Positions 1 through 11,239 of a stretch of 64,000 nucleotides of DNA are shown piece after piece. Position numbers and translations under genes: made by a program. How positions within the stretch are numbered: the stretch's first letter is position 1; every line of letters begins with the position of its first letter. The stretch is from Pinguiococcus pyrenoidosus (lineage: Eukaryota > Sar > Pinguiophyceae > Pinguiochrysidales > Pinguiochrysidaceae), in NCBI GenBank assembly GCA_019677205.1, contig JAAMXY010001019.1:17735-81734 (forward strand), written 5' to 3'. The notes under the pieces were generated by a model. The model searched no databases. It was not told where the DNA came from and saw nothing but the letters and a program-made list of their open reading frames with translations.

Positions 1-117
1 AAACGCACATGTCAAGCCACGTCGAGTCCAGAGATGGATGCTTTGTGGCGCACGAGGCGTGTCCGCAAGCCAGCGGAGGAAATCCGGGCGGGACGTACTG
101 ACATGTCGATGCTGCAG

Positions 118-1819
118 GTTCTCGCTGAAGACGGCCCTCATGATCGCCGAGCAGCTCATCGCGCGGCTGGAGTACGTGCACACGAAGCACTTCATCCATC
201 GGGATGTCAAGCCGGACAACTTCCTCATCGGCCTGGGCCGCCGGCAGAACCTCATCTACGTGATTGACTTCGGCCTCGCCAAGAAGTACCGCGACCCGCG
301 GACGCACCAGCACATCCCCTATCGCGAGGGAAAGAACCTCACCGGCACGGCTCGGTACGCGAGCATCAACACCCACATCGGCATCGAGCAGTCGCGCCGG
401 GACGACCTCGAGTCGCTGGGTACGTCTCGTCTTCGCTCTCTGCGCAGCTTTGAGGGATCAGGGCTCGAGCCGCTGCTGACTTGCGTCCGCGTTGCTGCCC
501 TGCAGGCTATGTGCTCATGTACTTCATGCGCGGCACGCTGCCCTGGCAAGGCCTCAAGGCCACCACGAAGAAGCAGAAGTACGAGCGCATTATGGACCGC
601 AAGATGAGCACGAGTCCAGAGCAGCTCTGCAAGGGCTTCCCGGGCGAGTTCCGCAGCTACTTCGAGTACTGCCGCCACCTGCGCTTCGAAGACCGCCCCG
701 ACTACGCCTATCTTAAGCGACTTCTTAAGGACCTGTTTTACCGCAAGGGTACGGCGTCGCATCTTCCGATAGCCTGCGTCGTTCTTGTCGTTTGTCGTCT
801 GTCGTCTGCCGCCTATGTCATTCCACTGCCCGTCACAGCGGAAGCGATGCTCTCTGACGTGCGCTGCCTTCGTCGTCTCTCCATGCCCTGTAGGCTTCCA
901 GAATGACCACATGTTTGATTGGAACGTGATCCAGCTCCAGCAGAGCCGGGGATCGCGCGGCAGCGGCCCGGAAAGGAGGCTCGGCGCGCCCGGCGAAGAG
1001 GGCGAGCAGCAGCAGGAAGCCGACATTGCGGAAGACGCGAATGGACGCGAGCGTCCCGTCGAGAACAACGGAGACGAGCCTTACGCTGAAGGCGGACGAA
1101 GCGGCGGAGACGCCCTGCGTCAAAACGGAGACAAGTACGACTCCGCCCGCGGAGAAGGCCGCAACGCACGGGACGGGCACCACTCTCGTGTTCACAATGA
1201 GAGCAGTCGCCGAGGTGCGTTGCACGCATCACAGAAGGAACGAGCTGTCTCGACCCGTCGCAGCTGACACTGTGTTGTCTTCTTCTTCTTCTTCTTGTCC
1301 TCCTCCTCCTCCTTCTCGTCCTCTTTCGTCAGGCGACCTCTCTCGAGAGGCAGGCGGGCATCGATCGCCGAATCGCAACGGCGACGGAGGGAGTCGGTCG
1401 GACAGTCGTCTTTCTCGTCGCAGTCGGAATGACAGTGGCACCCGGCGCCGAACGCCGGCAGCCAATGCGGCTGCGGCAAATGTGGAAGAGGAAGGCAGCG
1501 CCGGCATTCGCAACTCGACCGCTGGAGCAGCAGGAAGCGCCCGAAATTCGCGCCGATTCACGAACGATCCTCGCTTCCGGGAGCGGGCGTCCAACTTCAG
1601 GTGAGCGGCCCACAAACCAGATGAAGAGGGGGAGGGGAGCGGCAAGCTGCGGCTGGCAGGTTGCCCGGAAGGAAAGGAAAGAGAGGCTGAGGGGACTCAT
1701 ACGTTCTTGGTTGCTGTGCTTCTAGCAACGTGGCCAACGTTGATAACCGGCTCAGTACGACGCTACTGCAAGCCGGCGAGGACGATCAGGCGGGCAAGGA
1801 AGACGTGAACTACTACTAG
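118..1819 (+). CDS. Casein kinase 1 family Ser/Thr kinase, 3' part
   Basis: Exons 118..419, 506..748, 894..1214, 1333..1600, 1726..1819; the 5' part lies left of the window. The first exon starts after a ctgcag acceptor with RFSLKT, then the catalytic loop [10 protein letters not shown], the DFG motif (IDFGLAKKY) and the CK1-specific substrate region ([26 protein letters not shown]). The second exon carries [17 protein letters not shown] and the third ends the kinase fold with FQNDHMFDW. These are diagnostic of CK1 alpha/delta/epsilon, not other kinases. The C-terminal tail (about 190 residues) is a hydrophilic, Arg/Ser/Asn-rich, probably disordered region ending DVNYY, the usual site of autoinhibitory phosphorylation in this family (inference). 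Introns are 86, 145, 118 and 125 nt; the third has a TTC/TCC pyrimidine run. Joins are in phase and read through to TAG at 1817. Confidence 0.93.
1277..1320. repeat. Pyrimidine microsatellite (TTC)n/(TCC)n in CK1 intron
   Basis: A run of TTC then TCC triplets immediately upstream of the cgtcag acceptor of the third CK1 intron; it probably doubles as an extended polypyrimidine tract. Confidence 0.8.
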
Positions 1820-2368
1820 CTGTTTCCTGGCGGCGGCGCAAGGGCAACGGATCTCGGTTTGTGGGACGCAGTCTACTGTGCAGAAAATTGTGTAGGAAGA
1901 TTCCTGGAATCCCCCGTGCGGGCGAGCCGTTGTTCGTGTCATCTTGTGTATCGTATTCTCTTCTCTTGATGTGCCCCAATTGTGTGATTGGGGAAAAGAC
2001 AAAGATCTGTCTTGCTCACCTTCTCTTCGTCTCTCTCGCACCTCTTGTTTTTCCTCTCCTGCGCCTCTCGCCTCTTCACACTCTCCTCAGACATCCATCC
2101 GAAAGGGGCCGCGTGGCCGCTTCAAGCCAGCCAACACACAAGCCTTGCGATCACTGAACCACCCTGTCACAGCGGAGACGAGCGGCGTCGTCAGCTGACT
2201 TTGACATCCATTGATCGCTTTCGATACTTTGCAACACAGGATCAGCCTTGGAACCTTGGAAAAAAACGCCAAAATCCTCCGGAGAGTCTCCGCCGTTGGC
2301 GGAGCTTCTGAGCTGGTCGTGGTCTAGCGGGGAGAGGGGGGGGGTTGGAAAAGGGTAGTGGATGCGGT
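1820..2368. other. Intergenic region, CK1 to carrier gene
   Basis: 549 bases with no supportable gene. Pyrimidine-rich around 2010-2090. Presumably holds the CK1 3'UTR and the promoter of the downstream mitochondrial carrier. Short reading frames here have no recognisable domain. Confidence 0.5.
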
Positions 2369-3947
2369 ATGCGTGGGAATTCGTTGGCCGACGGCTGCAA
2401 GAAGGAACTTCGAGAGGCTTTCGACGAAAATTCTGACGCAATTGGCCTTTTACCGGTGAATTCCGCTGACGTTTTGCAGTAGGAGTTGCATTTTAGGCTA
2501 ACCGCATTGCTCGCTGAGGTAGAGGGCCAGGCTGGGCCAAGCACTGGGCGTCTTGGGCATTGCCCCGTCTGCAAAGGGACCAAGAACATCGGCGACGCAC
2601 CTTGATTTTCAGGCCTTTTGCGAGAGCTACGAAGATGCGAAGCTTCGGAAAGTCTTTGACGACATCGATGTCGACCATAGCGGCGCCATTGACGAAGAAG
2701 AGCTGCGCCAAGCCTTGCACGCCCTGGGCTTCTGCGCGTCGAGGGCCGACGTGAGGAGGATGCTTCGCCACGTCGACGGCGACGGCAATGCTCGGGTGGA
2801 TTTCCACGAGTTCCGCACCTGCTTCCGGGGATTGCCGCTGACCAGTCTTGAGAGTGTCGCCAAGCAATGGGCGCAGCTGGCCGCGGTGGAAGTTGGCGAC
2901 CTCGCGCCGCCTCTGCCGCCGGCAGGCGTTCCCTTTGGCGTCTTTCTTGTTGCGGGGGGGCTCGCTGGCGTCGCGGCGAGGACGGTGACAGCGCCTTTGG
3001 ACAAAGGTATGGCATCTTCGTCAAAGGGGGACGAGAGGGAACGTGAGCAGGTTGGCGACAGCTGAGAGGCTTGATACGTTGCTGCCTCTCCAGTGAAGAT
3101 CGTGGCGCAGACGTCGAGCAAACGGGTTGACGCTCTCAACGAGCTGGCTCGGATCTATCGTGCGGGAGGTCTCCGAGCGCTGTATGCGGGCAATCTTGCG
3201 AATTGCCTGCGGACCTTCCCGTATCTGGGCATCACCACGGCGGTGTACCGCGAACTACTCAAGCTCACGCCGGCCGACGATGAGCTCGACTTCATGGAGC
3301 CGGTGTACCGGGGAACGTGTGCGGCCGCTGCCGGAGTCGTGGGCCAGGCGTTCACCTACCCGATGGACGTCGTGCGCGCGAGACTCACTCTACAGGATGG
3401 ATCCAAACGCTTCGGTATCGCCGCCGCCTTCCGAGACGTCTACGCAAAGGAAGGTGGGTGATCTCGTTTGTTTTGTCGGCGATCTACCGCAACTGCTTAG
3501 GTCATCGCCTTCTCTCCGCGCACAGGCGTTCTTGGGCTCTACCGCGGCTTCTACTGCACTTGCTTGGCTATCGCGCCTTTCTTGGCCGTCCAGCTGCCTG
3601 CGCTGGATCTCCTGAAAAGCGCCGCTTCCGAGAGGGGCATCGCCATTGATGCCAAGTTCCTGCTGGCGGGAGGCGCCTTTGCCGGCGCGCTTGCGCAGAC
3701 TGTCGTGTATCCGCTCGACGTGCTGAGGCGGCGGCTGCAAGTGGGCGGAGAGGCGGCTGCGGACATCGTCGCGGATAACACCTGGCTGGCCCTGCGCTCT
3801 CTGATGCAGAAGGAGGGCTTCCGCAGCCTCTTCGCAGGGATCCTGCCCACCTATGCCAAGGTCGTGCCCGCCACAGCCACGGGCATGACGGTGTGCAACG
3901 TGCTAGTCGCGAGATACCAAGAGCAGCCCGAGGCCGTGCGGCGCTGA
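2369..3947 (+). CDS. EF-hand mitochondrial carrier (SCaMC / ATP-Mg-Pi carrier-like)
   Basis: Exons 2369..2455, 2613..3006, 3094..3453, 3526..3947; about 420 aa. The N-terminal part has two clear EF-hand loops (DVDHSGAIDEEE and DGDGNARVDFHE) and a degenerate one in exon 1 (around DENSDAIG). The C-terminal part is a six-helix mitochondrial carrier with the three repeated signatures: PLDKVK, PMDVVRARL and PLDVLRRRL. This is the layout of short calcium-binding mitochondrial carriers, which exchange ATP-Mg for phosphate across the inner membrane under Ca2+ control (family knowledge). Carrier joins are certain: PLDK|VKIVAQ and YAKEG|VLGLYRGF are in phase. The first exon is inferred: no ATG exists in frame upstream of exon 2, and an ATG at 2369 followed by a phase-0 donor fits. 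Ends VRR-TGA at 3945. Confidence 0.87.
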
Positions 3948-4680
3948 CCCCTGTGGAAATTGAGACGCAGTGCGCGTACTGCGGAAAGCAATGCAGAAGA
4001 CCTTGCCAAGCCTGTTCCGTCACCCCTTTTTGCGTCTTTTCATCCGCTCTTGCCGCTGCATCGGCACAGGATGGGTCCAAAGAGAGACATCACCCGCTCC
4101 CTACGATCCACCCGCCATGTCCGCACTTTTGCCCGATCGCATGCGGTACCGGCTCGGTTGCTACCGATGTTTTGGCACCGCCGTGGAAGGGCGTCGCAGC
4201 TCGGGTATTCCTTGTGGGACGCTGCTGAAGCTCAACGATTCCTCCAGAGTCACGCGTCACCGGCCCGGCTCACGTCATCGCCTCTTTGTGGCCAACGAAA
4301 AAACGCGGCCGAGAGTTTTGCGAGGAGAGGCCTCGCGGCTGTGGAATGCCTTGAGAAGGCGCGCAACGCACTGCGCAAATGTCGCGAATGTCTGGGGTCT
4401 GCGGAGGTCTGGGCCAATCAGAAGGCTCCATTGTCTCAACTTCCCCAATTCCCATTCCGAAGTGTCATTCTGCGCCAATGGGGGGTCTCCCCTCGCTGGG
4501 CTGCTTCAAATGCATTGGCTGTTGCAAATGTTCTGGCACACTAACGCCCTATGAGACAGAGCTAGAGTGTTTGACACATCCAGCTTCGAAAACCGCTTTG
4601 CCGCCCCGAAGAGGCGGCGTTTCGGCGCCTCGCCATCAGCCAACGCCCCACTCGGCCCAGCGGCGCGCACGGACAGCGTC
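3948..4680. other. Intergenic region, carrier to CDPK
   Basis: 733 bases. Two overlapping open frames of 194 codons occur (about 3960-4554) but neither shows a domain, and they overlap each other in different frames, so I do not call a gene. The frame of the CDPK is open upstream of its ATG only back to a TGA at 4552 and contains no earlier ATG. Confidence 0.5.
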
Positions 4681-7629
4681 ATGAGCGCCACGGACGACAT
4701 GCGGCCTGAGCCGCTCGAGATGCCCGGCGACGCGGCGGCGCTGCCAGCGCAGATTGCCATGGAGGTTGGCCCCTTCGTGCGCGAGGCGGAGGCCCTCATG
4801 GAGGCCACCGGCGACAACCACGCTCCGGTAAGTACTTTCGCGGCTCTCGAGCGCCATCCTGACAGCAGTGCTAATCTCCTACTTTTCGCTGCGGCGGCGA
4901 CGCAGGGGGAGCAGGAGGACCGGCAGCTGGCGGCCGCCTTGACGATCCAGTACGCCGCCCAGCGCGCCGCGGAGCTCGCCGACGGCAACCACGAGACGGA
5001 GCTGGCGGCCAAGGAGCTGCAGCGCCGAGCCAAGGCCCTCACGCCGCGCAGCCGGCGCTCCGACGCCGGCTGCAGCCCCATGCAGCAGGTGCAGGAGGCC
5101 ACGAGCGTGGAAGTCAGTGCGCGCGCCGACGGCGCCAGCGGAGCCCTGCCCGTGGAGACCGCGACGCCGTTCGCCGACCCGGCGGCGCCGTCGTCTCCGG
5201 ACGCCATGGTGTTCAGCCGAGACGTCGAGCCGCCGCAGGAGAAGCCTCGCGAGCGTGAGCGCGACCGTGACCGTGACCGCGGCGGCCTGCGGCCGCCGGT
5301 TCCGCACCAGCTGGACGGGCGCGGCGCCTCGGCGCTGGTGGAGCTGGCCGAGAGGGCGCTGGCGGCGGCGGAGGAGAGCATCCAGGCGGGCGAGCTGCGC
5401 AAGAGCAGCCACGAGTTCCACACGGCCTTCGTGTACTTCGAGGTGCTGCGCTCTTTGTCCGGCGGCCAGCTGACCGACGCCTACGAGACCAAGCGTAGCT
5501 ACGCCTGGTGGCGCGCGCGGCGCAACGGCCACCTCCACGAGAACGTCATCCCCGAGCACGGAGACCCCGAGGCGGCGCTGGCCAGCGGCAGCCGCCCGGC
5601 GCTGCCGGCGCTGGACGCCACCATCGAGAGCAAGTTCGAGATCGACTTCAGCGACCGCACGGGCTTGCTCGGCAAGGGCGCCTTCGGCCGCGTGCGCAAG
5701 GCCAGGAACCTGATCACCGGTGCCAGGTACGCCGTGAAGACCGTGCAGGCGGGGCAGATGGCACCCAAGAAGATCCGCAAGCTGCACGAGGAGGTGAGCA
5801 TCCTGAAGGAGGTGGACCACCCGCACATCGTGCGCCTGCGGGAGGTCTACTACGGCGGCGACCTGCAGCTGCATCTCGTCATGGACCTGTGCACCGGTGG
5901 AGAGCTCTTCGACTACCTCGTGAAGCAGCCCGGAGAGCACGTGAGCGAGAGCCAGGGCGCGGACATCCTGCGCCAGATGTTGTCGGCCGTGCGGTACCTT
6001 CACGAGCGCTGCATCATGCACTGCGACCTCAAGCTGGAGAACTGGCTCATCGAGCGCCCCGGCAACGTGGTGGTGAAGCTGATCGACTTCGGCCTCAGCA
6101 AGCACTTCTACGACCACGCGCAGTTCAAGCTGGGCTGCGGCTCGTCGTACTACGTGGCGCCCGAGGTGCTCCGCGGCGACTACAACTACAACTGCGACAT
6201 GTGGTCCATGGGCGTGATCGCCTACATGCTCCTCACGGGCTCTCCGCCCTTCTACGGCGGCAGCGAGAGGGAGGTGCGCGACTCCGTCATGCACGACCGC
6301 GTGCAGTACCCGCGAGAGCTCTTCGAGCACTGCAAGGGCCACGAGCGCGGCTTGGCCGCCAAGTTCATCCGTCGGCTGCTGGACCGCAACGTCAAGCGCC
6401 GCATGCGCGCGGTGGAGGCCCTCAACCATCCCTTCATCGACCAGAACATGCCCAGGCGCTCGGCCTTCGCCAAGTCACCCTGTGCGGCGTTCCGCTCGCA
6501 TTCCATCCAGCGCCTGGAAAGCTCTCCGTCGCCGGAGCTCAAGGGCCGCAAGCAACTCGTTCATCGCGATGCGTACAGCTTTCCCCAGGAAGAGGACGAG
6601 GCCGAGAAGGCGACCTTGACCAGCGTCTTGTCGCATTCCATGGATACCAACGAGAAGGAAGAAGACAAGGTCGACGACGCCGGGGAAGTGATACCGTCTC
6701 TGAATCCCGTGCTCACCGTCAAGCAGCCGTCGGCGTCGGCGTTGTCGGAGCCGATCGACCACAAGATCCGCCGCTCGGAGTTCCTCAAGGCGCTCATCGG
6801 CTTCAAGAACCTCTTCCCACTGCACAAGATCATCATGCAGATCGTAGCCTTCGGCCTGGTTCCTGCCGAGGTGGACCAGCTGCGAGAGACCTTTGAGGCC
6901 ATCGATACCGACGGCAGCGGCACCATCAGCTTCGACGAGCTCGTGGCGGTGTTCAAGAAGCAGGCGACTTCCGACACCGGCCGCAGCTCCGAGTTCTACC
7001 GCAACATCGCCACCTTCCGCAGCTCGTCAAGCAGCCCGGCCGAGGAGGCCGAGGTGGAGCTGGAGTACGACCTGAGCGTCGACGACGTACGCGAGCTGTT
7101 CCGCGGCGCCAAGGTGTCCAACGACAGCTACGGCATCGCTTACAACGAGTTCATCGCCGTGGCCACCTGGCGGAATGTGCATCTGGACAAGGGACGTCTT
7201 CATGAGATCTTCAACATCCTGGACCAGGATCACGTGGGCTACCTCACCGTGGAGAGCATCAGCACGTCCTGCGGCGCCGACTTCGACGCCAACACGGTGC
7301 GCCAGATGATCGCCAGCGTGGACCGGGGGAACGAGGGGAAGATCTACTTCGTGGACTTCTGGGACTGGTGGCAGAACTTCGTGGCGTACCAGCGCCAGCA
7401 GGCCCAGATCGAGGCCGAGCTGGAGAGGGAAGCGCAGGATGCCGATCCGACGTATGCGCATGCCGTCAGCGACCCCGTCGCGGCATCTGGCTCGGTTCAG
7501 CACAAGCGGAGCGCCTCGGAGATGCGCAGCCACGCCTGGCCGTCCATGCCGAAGTTCTTCCACATGCCGTCGTTCCCCAACGCACCCTTTCGGCGCAGTC
7601 AGGCCGGGCCGCGACCGCCGAATGCGTAG
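4681..7629 (+). CDS. Calcium-dependent protein kinase (CDPK-like), four EF-hands
   Basis: Exons 4681..4827 and 4906..7629; about 956 aa. The 78-nt intron (donor gtaagt, ctaat branch site, gacgcag acceptor) is a multiple of three without stops, so unspliced RNA is also open. After a long N-terminal region, including a helical, MIT-like stretch (around ALVELAERALAAAEESIQAG), comes a full kinase domain: Gly loop LGKGAFGRV, Lys in YAVKTVQ, catalytic loop HCDLKLENWL, DFGLSKHF, and APEVLRG. The C-terminal calmodulin-like part has a canonical EF-hand (DTDGSGTISFDE), a degenerate one, and two more around DQDHVGYLTVES and DRGNEGKIYFVD. This is the CDPK layout of plants, alveolates and other protists. 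Odd: the HRD motif is HCD, so it is a non-RD kinase. Start chosen at the first in-frame ATG. Confidence 0.92.
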   Translation: MSATDDMRPEPLEMPGDAAALPAQIAMEVGPFVREAEALMEATGDNHAPVSTFAALERHPDSSANLLLFAAAATQGEQEDRQLAAALTIQYAAQRAAELADGNHETELAAKELQRRAKALTPRSRRSDAGCSPMQQVQEATSVEVSARADGASGALPVETATPFADPAAPSSPDAMVFSRDVEPPQEKPRERERDRDRDRGGLRPPVPHQLDGRGASALVELAERALAAAEESIQAGELRKSSHEFHTAFVYFEVLRSLSGGQLTDAYETKRSYAWWRARRNGHLHENVIPEHGDPEAALASGSRPALPALDATIESKFEIDFSDRTGLLGKGAFGRVRKARNLITGARYAVKTVQAGQMAPKKIRKLHEEVSILKEVDHPHIVRLREVYYGGDLQLHLVMDLCTGGELFDYLVKQPGEHVSESQGADILRQMLSAVRYLHERCIMHCDLKLENWLIERPGNVVVKLIDFGLSKHFYDHAQFKLGCGSSYYVAPEVLRGDYNYNCDMWSMGVIAYMLLTGSPPFYGGSEREVRDSVMHDRVQYPRELFEHCKGHERGLAAKFIRRLLDRNVKRRMRAVEALNHPFIDQNMPRRSAFAKSPCAAFRSHSIQRLESSPSPELKGRKQLVHRDAYSFPQEEDEAEKATLTSVLSHSMDTNEKEEDKVDDAGEVIPSLNPVLTVKQPSASALSEPIDHKIRRSEFLKALIGFKNLFPLHKIIMQIVAFGLVPAEVDQLRETFEAIDTDGSGTISFDELVAVFKKQATSDTGRSSEFYRNIATFRSSSSSPAEEAEVELEYDLSVDDVRELFRGAKVSNDSYGIAYNEFIAVATWRNVHLDKGRLHEIFNILDQDHVGYLTVESISTSCGADFDANTVRQMIASVDRGNEGKIYFVDFWDWWQNFVAYQRQQAQIEAELEREAQDADPTYAHAVSDPVAASGSVQHKRSASEMRSHAWPSMPKFFHMPSFPNAPFRRSQAGPRPPNA

Positions 7630-8266
7630 CTTCCGCCTTTGTCTTCTCATCTTGTCGTTGAGGGAGAGTCCATGCCTCGCCGTTCTGAGCAGATGAAGCA
7701 TCACGGAGCATTTTGCGGAAGATTCAGCAATTTCGCGGCCATGGTAACACTACTTGTCTTTGTTGCAAGGGTAGGTACATCCGGGTGACATGGCGCAGGG
7801 CCATCCGCTTCGAAAACGCAAAAATCCCCAGAACCAAAACGGGAGCGATCGCCTGGGCTTGCAAGCTCACAGAAAAGGAGAAACGGCACACTTCTTCTTT
7901 TTTCCTTCTTCCTTCTTCCTTCCTCCTTCTTCGTTGGTTGCTCTGGTTGACGCATAGGCTGCTGCGGTTCCCGCACATCTCAGGCATCTTGGACCTTTCA
8001 ATTCTTCAGCTCTTCAGCTCTTCAGCTCTTCCGCTCTTCCGCTCTTCCGCTCTTCCGCTCTTCCGCTCTTCAGCTTTCCGGTCCTTCAGCTCTTCATTTC
8101 TCCAGCTGGCTTTGGCTTCACATCGCATCGAGTCGCAGCATCTGCCGCCCAGTCCAACGGCATTGCCATCAAGTCTCCTCCCGTTTCGCGACGCTTTCTG
8201 ACAGCCGGTGCTTTCAGATCAAGCCGCGGCTTTCCCCCGCCAGCGACCTCGCTCTGTAACAGCTGC
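7630..8266. other. Convergent intergenic region, CDPK / Prp22-like helicase
   Basis: 637 bases between two converging stop codons, with a pyrimidine-rich tract near 7888-7932 and a tandem repeat at 8003-8096 (separate entry). No gene seen; both 3'UTRs must lie here. Confidence 0.5.
8003..8096. repeat. 9-bp tandem repeat CTCTTCMGC
   Basis: About nine to ten copies of a 9-bp unit, CTCTTCAGC or CTCTTCCGC, followed by decayed copies. It lies in the convergent 3' intergenic region. Confidence 0.85.
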
Positions 8267-11239
8267 TTATCCACGTCTTCGGCTCAGCCTCCAGCTGTCG
8301 GGGGGATTGTAGCGATCGAAGAGGGGCTCAATCCTCTCCATGCGCTTCTGTCTCGTGAGCTTCGTCGGGTCCGCCTTGCGATAGAAGTTGGGCGCGAGCT
8401 CAACCAGCCACTTGGGCTCGATGCTCATGATGTTGCGCATGTACTCCTTCGTGGTGAGGACGACCTCGTGGTACAGGACCCACTCTGGCGACTTGTTGAA
8501 GAGCGCCGAGGATGGATGAATGTACACCACGTTGCCTTCCACCATGGTGCGGTAGCCTTCCTGCGGGTCCTTCTTCGCAGCGTTGGTGAAGTATCCCGCG
8601 ACGATGGCGCGCTGGATCTTCTGATAGTTGCGGCCCGCGCTCAGAATGTCCATCTTGTAGTTGTCCATGATCGGCACGAGCTGCTTCCGGATGTCCTGCG
8701 CTCGCCGCATCGCGCGTGCCTGGATGAAGTTTTCGTAGCACCACGGATTGCTGAAGTTGCTCTTCGCCCACGCGTCGTACACGGCGAGCAGCGTCAGATG
8801 ATCGCCTTCCGGCTGGTGGAACTTGGCCTTCTTCGAGTCCGCCTGGCCCTGCTTGTCCTTCGGTCGGTAGAAGGGGCTCTCTACGCTCAGCATGGAGATG
8901 ATGGTCAGAATCTCTTCGCTGCAGCGGAACTGGACGGACGTGATGAGCATCTTGGAGAGCTGGGGCTCGAGGGGGAACTCCGCCATCCGTCTCCCAAGCC
9001 GGGTGAGAAGCCCCTCCTCGTCCAGGGCACCCAAGGCAAAGAGATTCTCCATGGCGCCGATCAGCGTCTGCATCGGCGGCGGGTCCATAAAGTCGAAGCC
9101 CACCAGGTCTTTGATGCCCATCGCCTTCAGCTGGAGCACGACATTTCCGAGGCTGGTCCGCTGGATCTCGGGCACACTCGAGGGGAGCATCTCCGTTCGG
9201 TAGGCTATCTCCGTGTAGAGTCGGTAGCATTTGCCCGGCCCCGTGCGCCCGGCTCGCCCGGCACGCTGCCGCGCGCTGGCTTGCGAGATGGGCGTGATCA
9301 CGAGGCTGTCAATCCTCATCTTCGCGCTGAACACGTTCACCTTGGAGAAGCCCGGGTCGACGACGTAGTAGATCCCGTCGATGGTCAACGATGCCTCCGC
9401 AATGTTCGTGGCGACGATGCACTTTCGGCTCCCGGCTGGCGCCGGCTCGAAGATCCGAGACTGCATCTCGCTCGGCAGTGCGCTGTAGACGGGAAGGATG
9501 ATGAGCTCCGGCGCCAGATCTCCGAGGGCTTTCATTCGATTGTAAAGGATCTCGCAGAAGGTGTCAATCTCTTCCTGCCCCGTGAGGAAAACCAGGATGT
9601 CCCCCGCTTCCTCCGTCAGGTGAATCTGCATCACCGTCGTCAAGGACGCATCCATGTAGTCCGGCTCGGGCTCTTGCGTATACAGAATCTCCACGGGGAA
9701 AGTTCGCCCAGGAATGGTGAAGATTGGGCAGTTGAAGAAGTAGTTGGAGAATTTCTCCGCATCGAGCGTGGCGCTGGTCACCACCAGCTTGAAGTCGGTT
9801 CGTCGAGCACAGAGGTCCTTCAGGAGGCCGAAGAGGACATCGGTGTGCACCGTCCGCTCGTGCGCCTCGTCCAGCATGATGCAAACGTAGTTGGAGAGGT
9901 GGTTATCCTTCAGGTACTCCCGAAGCAGCATCCCGTCGGTCATGTATTTGATCACCGTCTTCGTGCCGTTCTGGTTGGTCATGTCATCGAAGCGGATCGT
10001 GTAGCCCACGTCCTCGCCGACGTTGCATCCAAACTCCTCCGCCACGCGCTTGGCGACGCTGGTCGCCGCCACGCGGCGCGGCTGCGTGCAGCCGATGATG
10101 CCCTTGCTGGTGTATCCCATCTCCGCCATGTACTGCGTCATCTGCGTGGTCTTGCCGGAGCCCGTCTCGCCGATGACCACCAGCACCTGATTATCCGCGA
10201 ACGCCTGGCACAGCTCCGTCTTCAGGCTGTAGATCGGCAGGCCTTCCCGCTGCTCCCGGATGCTCTTGCTGCTGATCTGCCCGTGCGCCAGCGCCTTCCC
10301 CTGCGCCTTGCTCTTCCACTCTGGCAGCTCAAAGCTGCCCCCGAGGTTGATTCCCCGCAGCTCCTGCGCGAAGTGGCGCTCGCCCACATCCGGCATCGGG
10401 TCCTCCCACGGGCGGTTCAGGTCTTTCGGGATGGAGTCGATGAGCTGCTGCGCCTGCGCTTGCTTGAGCTCTCGCCGCTCGCGCGACAGCTGCACTTGGG
10501 TCGTAGCTGCTCTCGACAGCGACCCGTCCGGGTTCTTCGCGACGCGAACCGGGTCGTGCTCCTGCGTGAAGCGAGAGCGGCCTCGCAGGAAGGCCGGCTC
10601 GTTGTCGTTGATCTCCACCTGAATGTCCTCTTCCGTCTCGTCAGTGCCCAGGATGCCTGCACCTCCGCCGTCCTGCTCGTCCTCTAGCCCCGGAAACTCA
10701 CTCGCGGGCAACACGCCGGCGTTGATGAGCTGCCGAGCCTCCCAGCGCTCCGGACTGCTCATCCGCTTCCGGCTGCGCAGTGGGCGGTCGTGCTTCTCCT
10801 CGCGGTGCTTGAACTTCTCCGCGTCCAGGCCGGGATTGATGATGGGGTTTGAGCTCTGTTTCCAGCGGTTCCGTCGGTCCGGACTGCGGCTGCGGCTGCG
10901 GCTGCGCCGGCGCTTGTGAGAGGGGTGCTCATCTCTCGCTGCGCCGGCGTAGCCGTCCTCGTATCTGTCGAAGCGCGCGTCGTGCGCCTTCCGAGGCGCC
11001 TCCTCTCGCTCGCGAGGCGCCATGAGCTTCTTGATCAGGCGGTAGAGCTTATGAGAGAAGTCATCGTCGAACTCGGCGTCGTTTTCCTTCAAACTCTGCT
11101 GAAACGCCGACAGAGACGAAGCGTCTTCGGCCAAACTAATGAGAAACTCCGCGAGGTCCTTGTCGCCCAGGCCCTCGTGGTGGTTCTCCAGCTCCGTGGT
11201 CACCTTGCTGACCACGTTGAGGCGCCGCAGAGACTCCAT
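8267..11239 (-). CDS. DEAH-box pre-mRNA splicing helicase, Prp22/DHX8-like, single exon, no S1 domain
   Basis: 990 aa, one uninterrupted exon; start at the ATG whose complement is at 11237-11239. The N-terminus ([27 protein letters not shown]) matches the N-terminal domain of DHX8/Prp22. An RS stretch ([12 protein letters not shown]) follows. The helicase core shows motif I GETGSGKT, Ia [33 protein letters not shown] and [12 protein letters not shown]. The C-terminus ([27 protein letters not shown]) is the Prp22-specific end. Prp22 releases spliced mRNA from the spliceosome (family knowledge). The S1 RNA-binding domain, which in DHX8 sits between the RS region and the segment before the core, is not visible: only about 30 residues separate RSPDRR from [11 protein letters not shown]. 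Head-to-head with the YIPF gene. Confidence 0.95.
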   Translation of the reverse strand: MESLRRLNVVSKVTTELENHHEGLGDKDLAEFLISLAEDASSLSAFQQSLKENDAEFDDDFSHKLYRLIKKLMAPREREEAPRKAHDARFDRYEDGYAGAARDEHPSHKRRRSRSRSRSPDRRNRWKQSSNPIINPGLDAEKFKHREEKHDRPLRSRKRMSSPERWEARQLINAGVLPASEFPGLEDEQDGGGAGILGTDETEEDIQVEINDNEPAFLRGRSRFTQEHDPVRVAKNPDGSLSRAATTQVQLSRERRELKQAQAQQLIDSIPKDLNRPWEDPMPDVGERHFAQELRGINLGGSFELPEWKSKAQGKALAHGQISSKSIREQREGLPIYSLKTELCQAFADNQVLVVIGETGSGKTTQMTQYMAEMGYTSKGIIGCTQPRRVAATSVAKRVAEEFGCNVGEDVGYTIRFDDMTNQNGTKTVIKYMTDGMLLREYLKDNHLSNYVCIMLDEAHERTVHTDVLFGLLKDLCARRTDFKLVVTSATLDAEKFSNYFFNCPIFTIPGRTFPVEILYTQEPEPDYMDASLTTVMQIHLTEEAGDILVFLTGQEEIDTFCEILYNRMKALGDLAPELIILPVYSALPSEMQSRIFEPAPAGSRKCIVATNIAEASLTIDGIYYVVDPGFSKVNVFSAKMRIDSLVITPISQASARQRAGRAGRTGPGKCYRLYTEIAYRTEMLPSSVPEIQRTSLGNVVLQLKAMGIKDLVGFDFMDPPPMQTLIGAMENLFALGALDEEGLLTRLGRRMAEFPLEPQLSKMLITSVQFRCSEEILTIISMLSVESPFYRPKDKQGQADSKKAKFHQPEGDHLTLLAVYDAWAKSNFSNPWCYENFIQARAMRRAQDIRKQLVPIMDNYKMDILSAGRNYQKIQRAIVAGYFTNAAKKDPQEGYRTMVEGNVVYIHPSSALFNKSPEWVLYHEVVLTTKEYMRNIMSIEPKWLVELAPNFYRKADPTKLTRQKRMERIEPLFDRYNPPDSWRLSRRRG

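Noticed and set aside
2553-2612. Start of the carrier at 2553
   Set aside because: That position is TTG, not ATG, and the frame has no ATG before the EF-hands, so an upstream exon is needed.
3960-4554. Two overlapping 194-codon frames between the carrier and the CDPK
   Set aside because: They overlap in different frames, have no recognisable domain, and low-complexity repeats (gcaaatgttctggcac) suggest non-coding DNA.
8468-10687. 739-codon open frame on the plus strand, antisense to the Prp22-like helicase
   Set aside because: Mirror of a long GC-rich coding exon; composition is Arg/Leu/His-rich with no domain. Such antisense frames occur opposite every long exon here (also 4879-6429, 33652-35520, 37508-38833).
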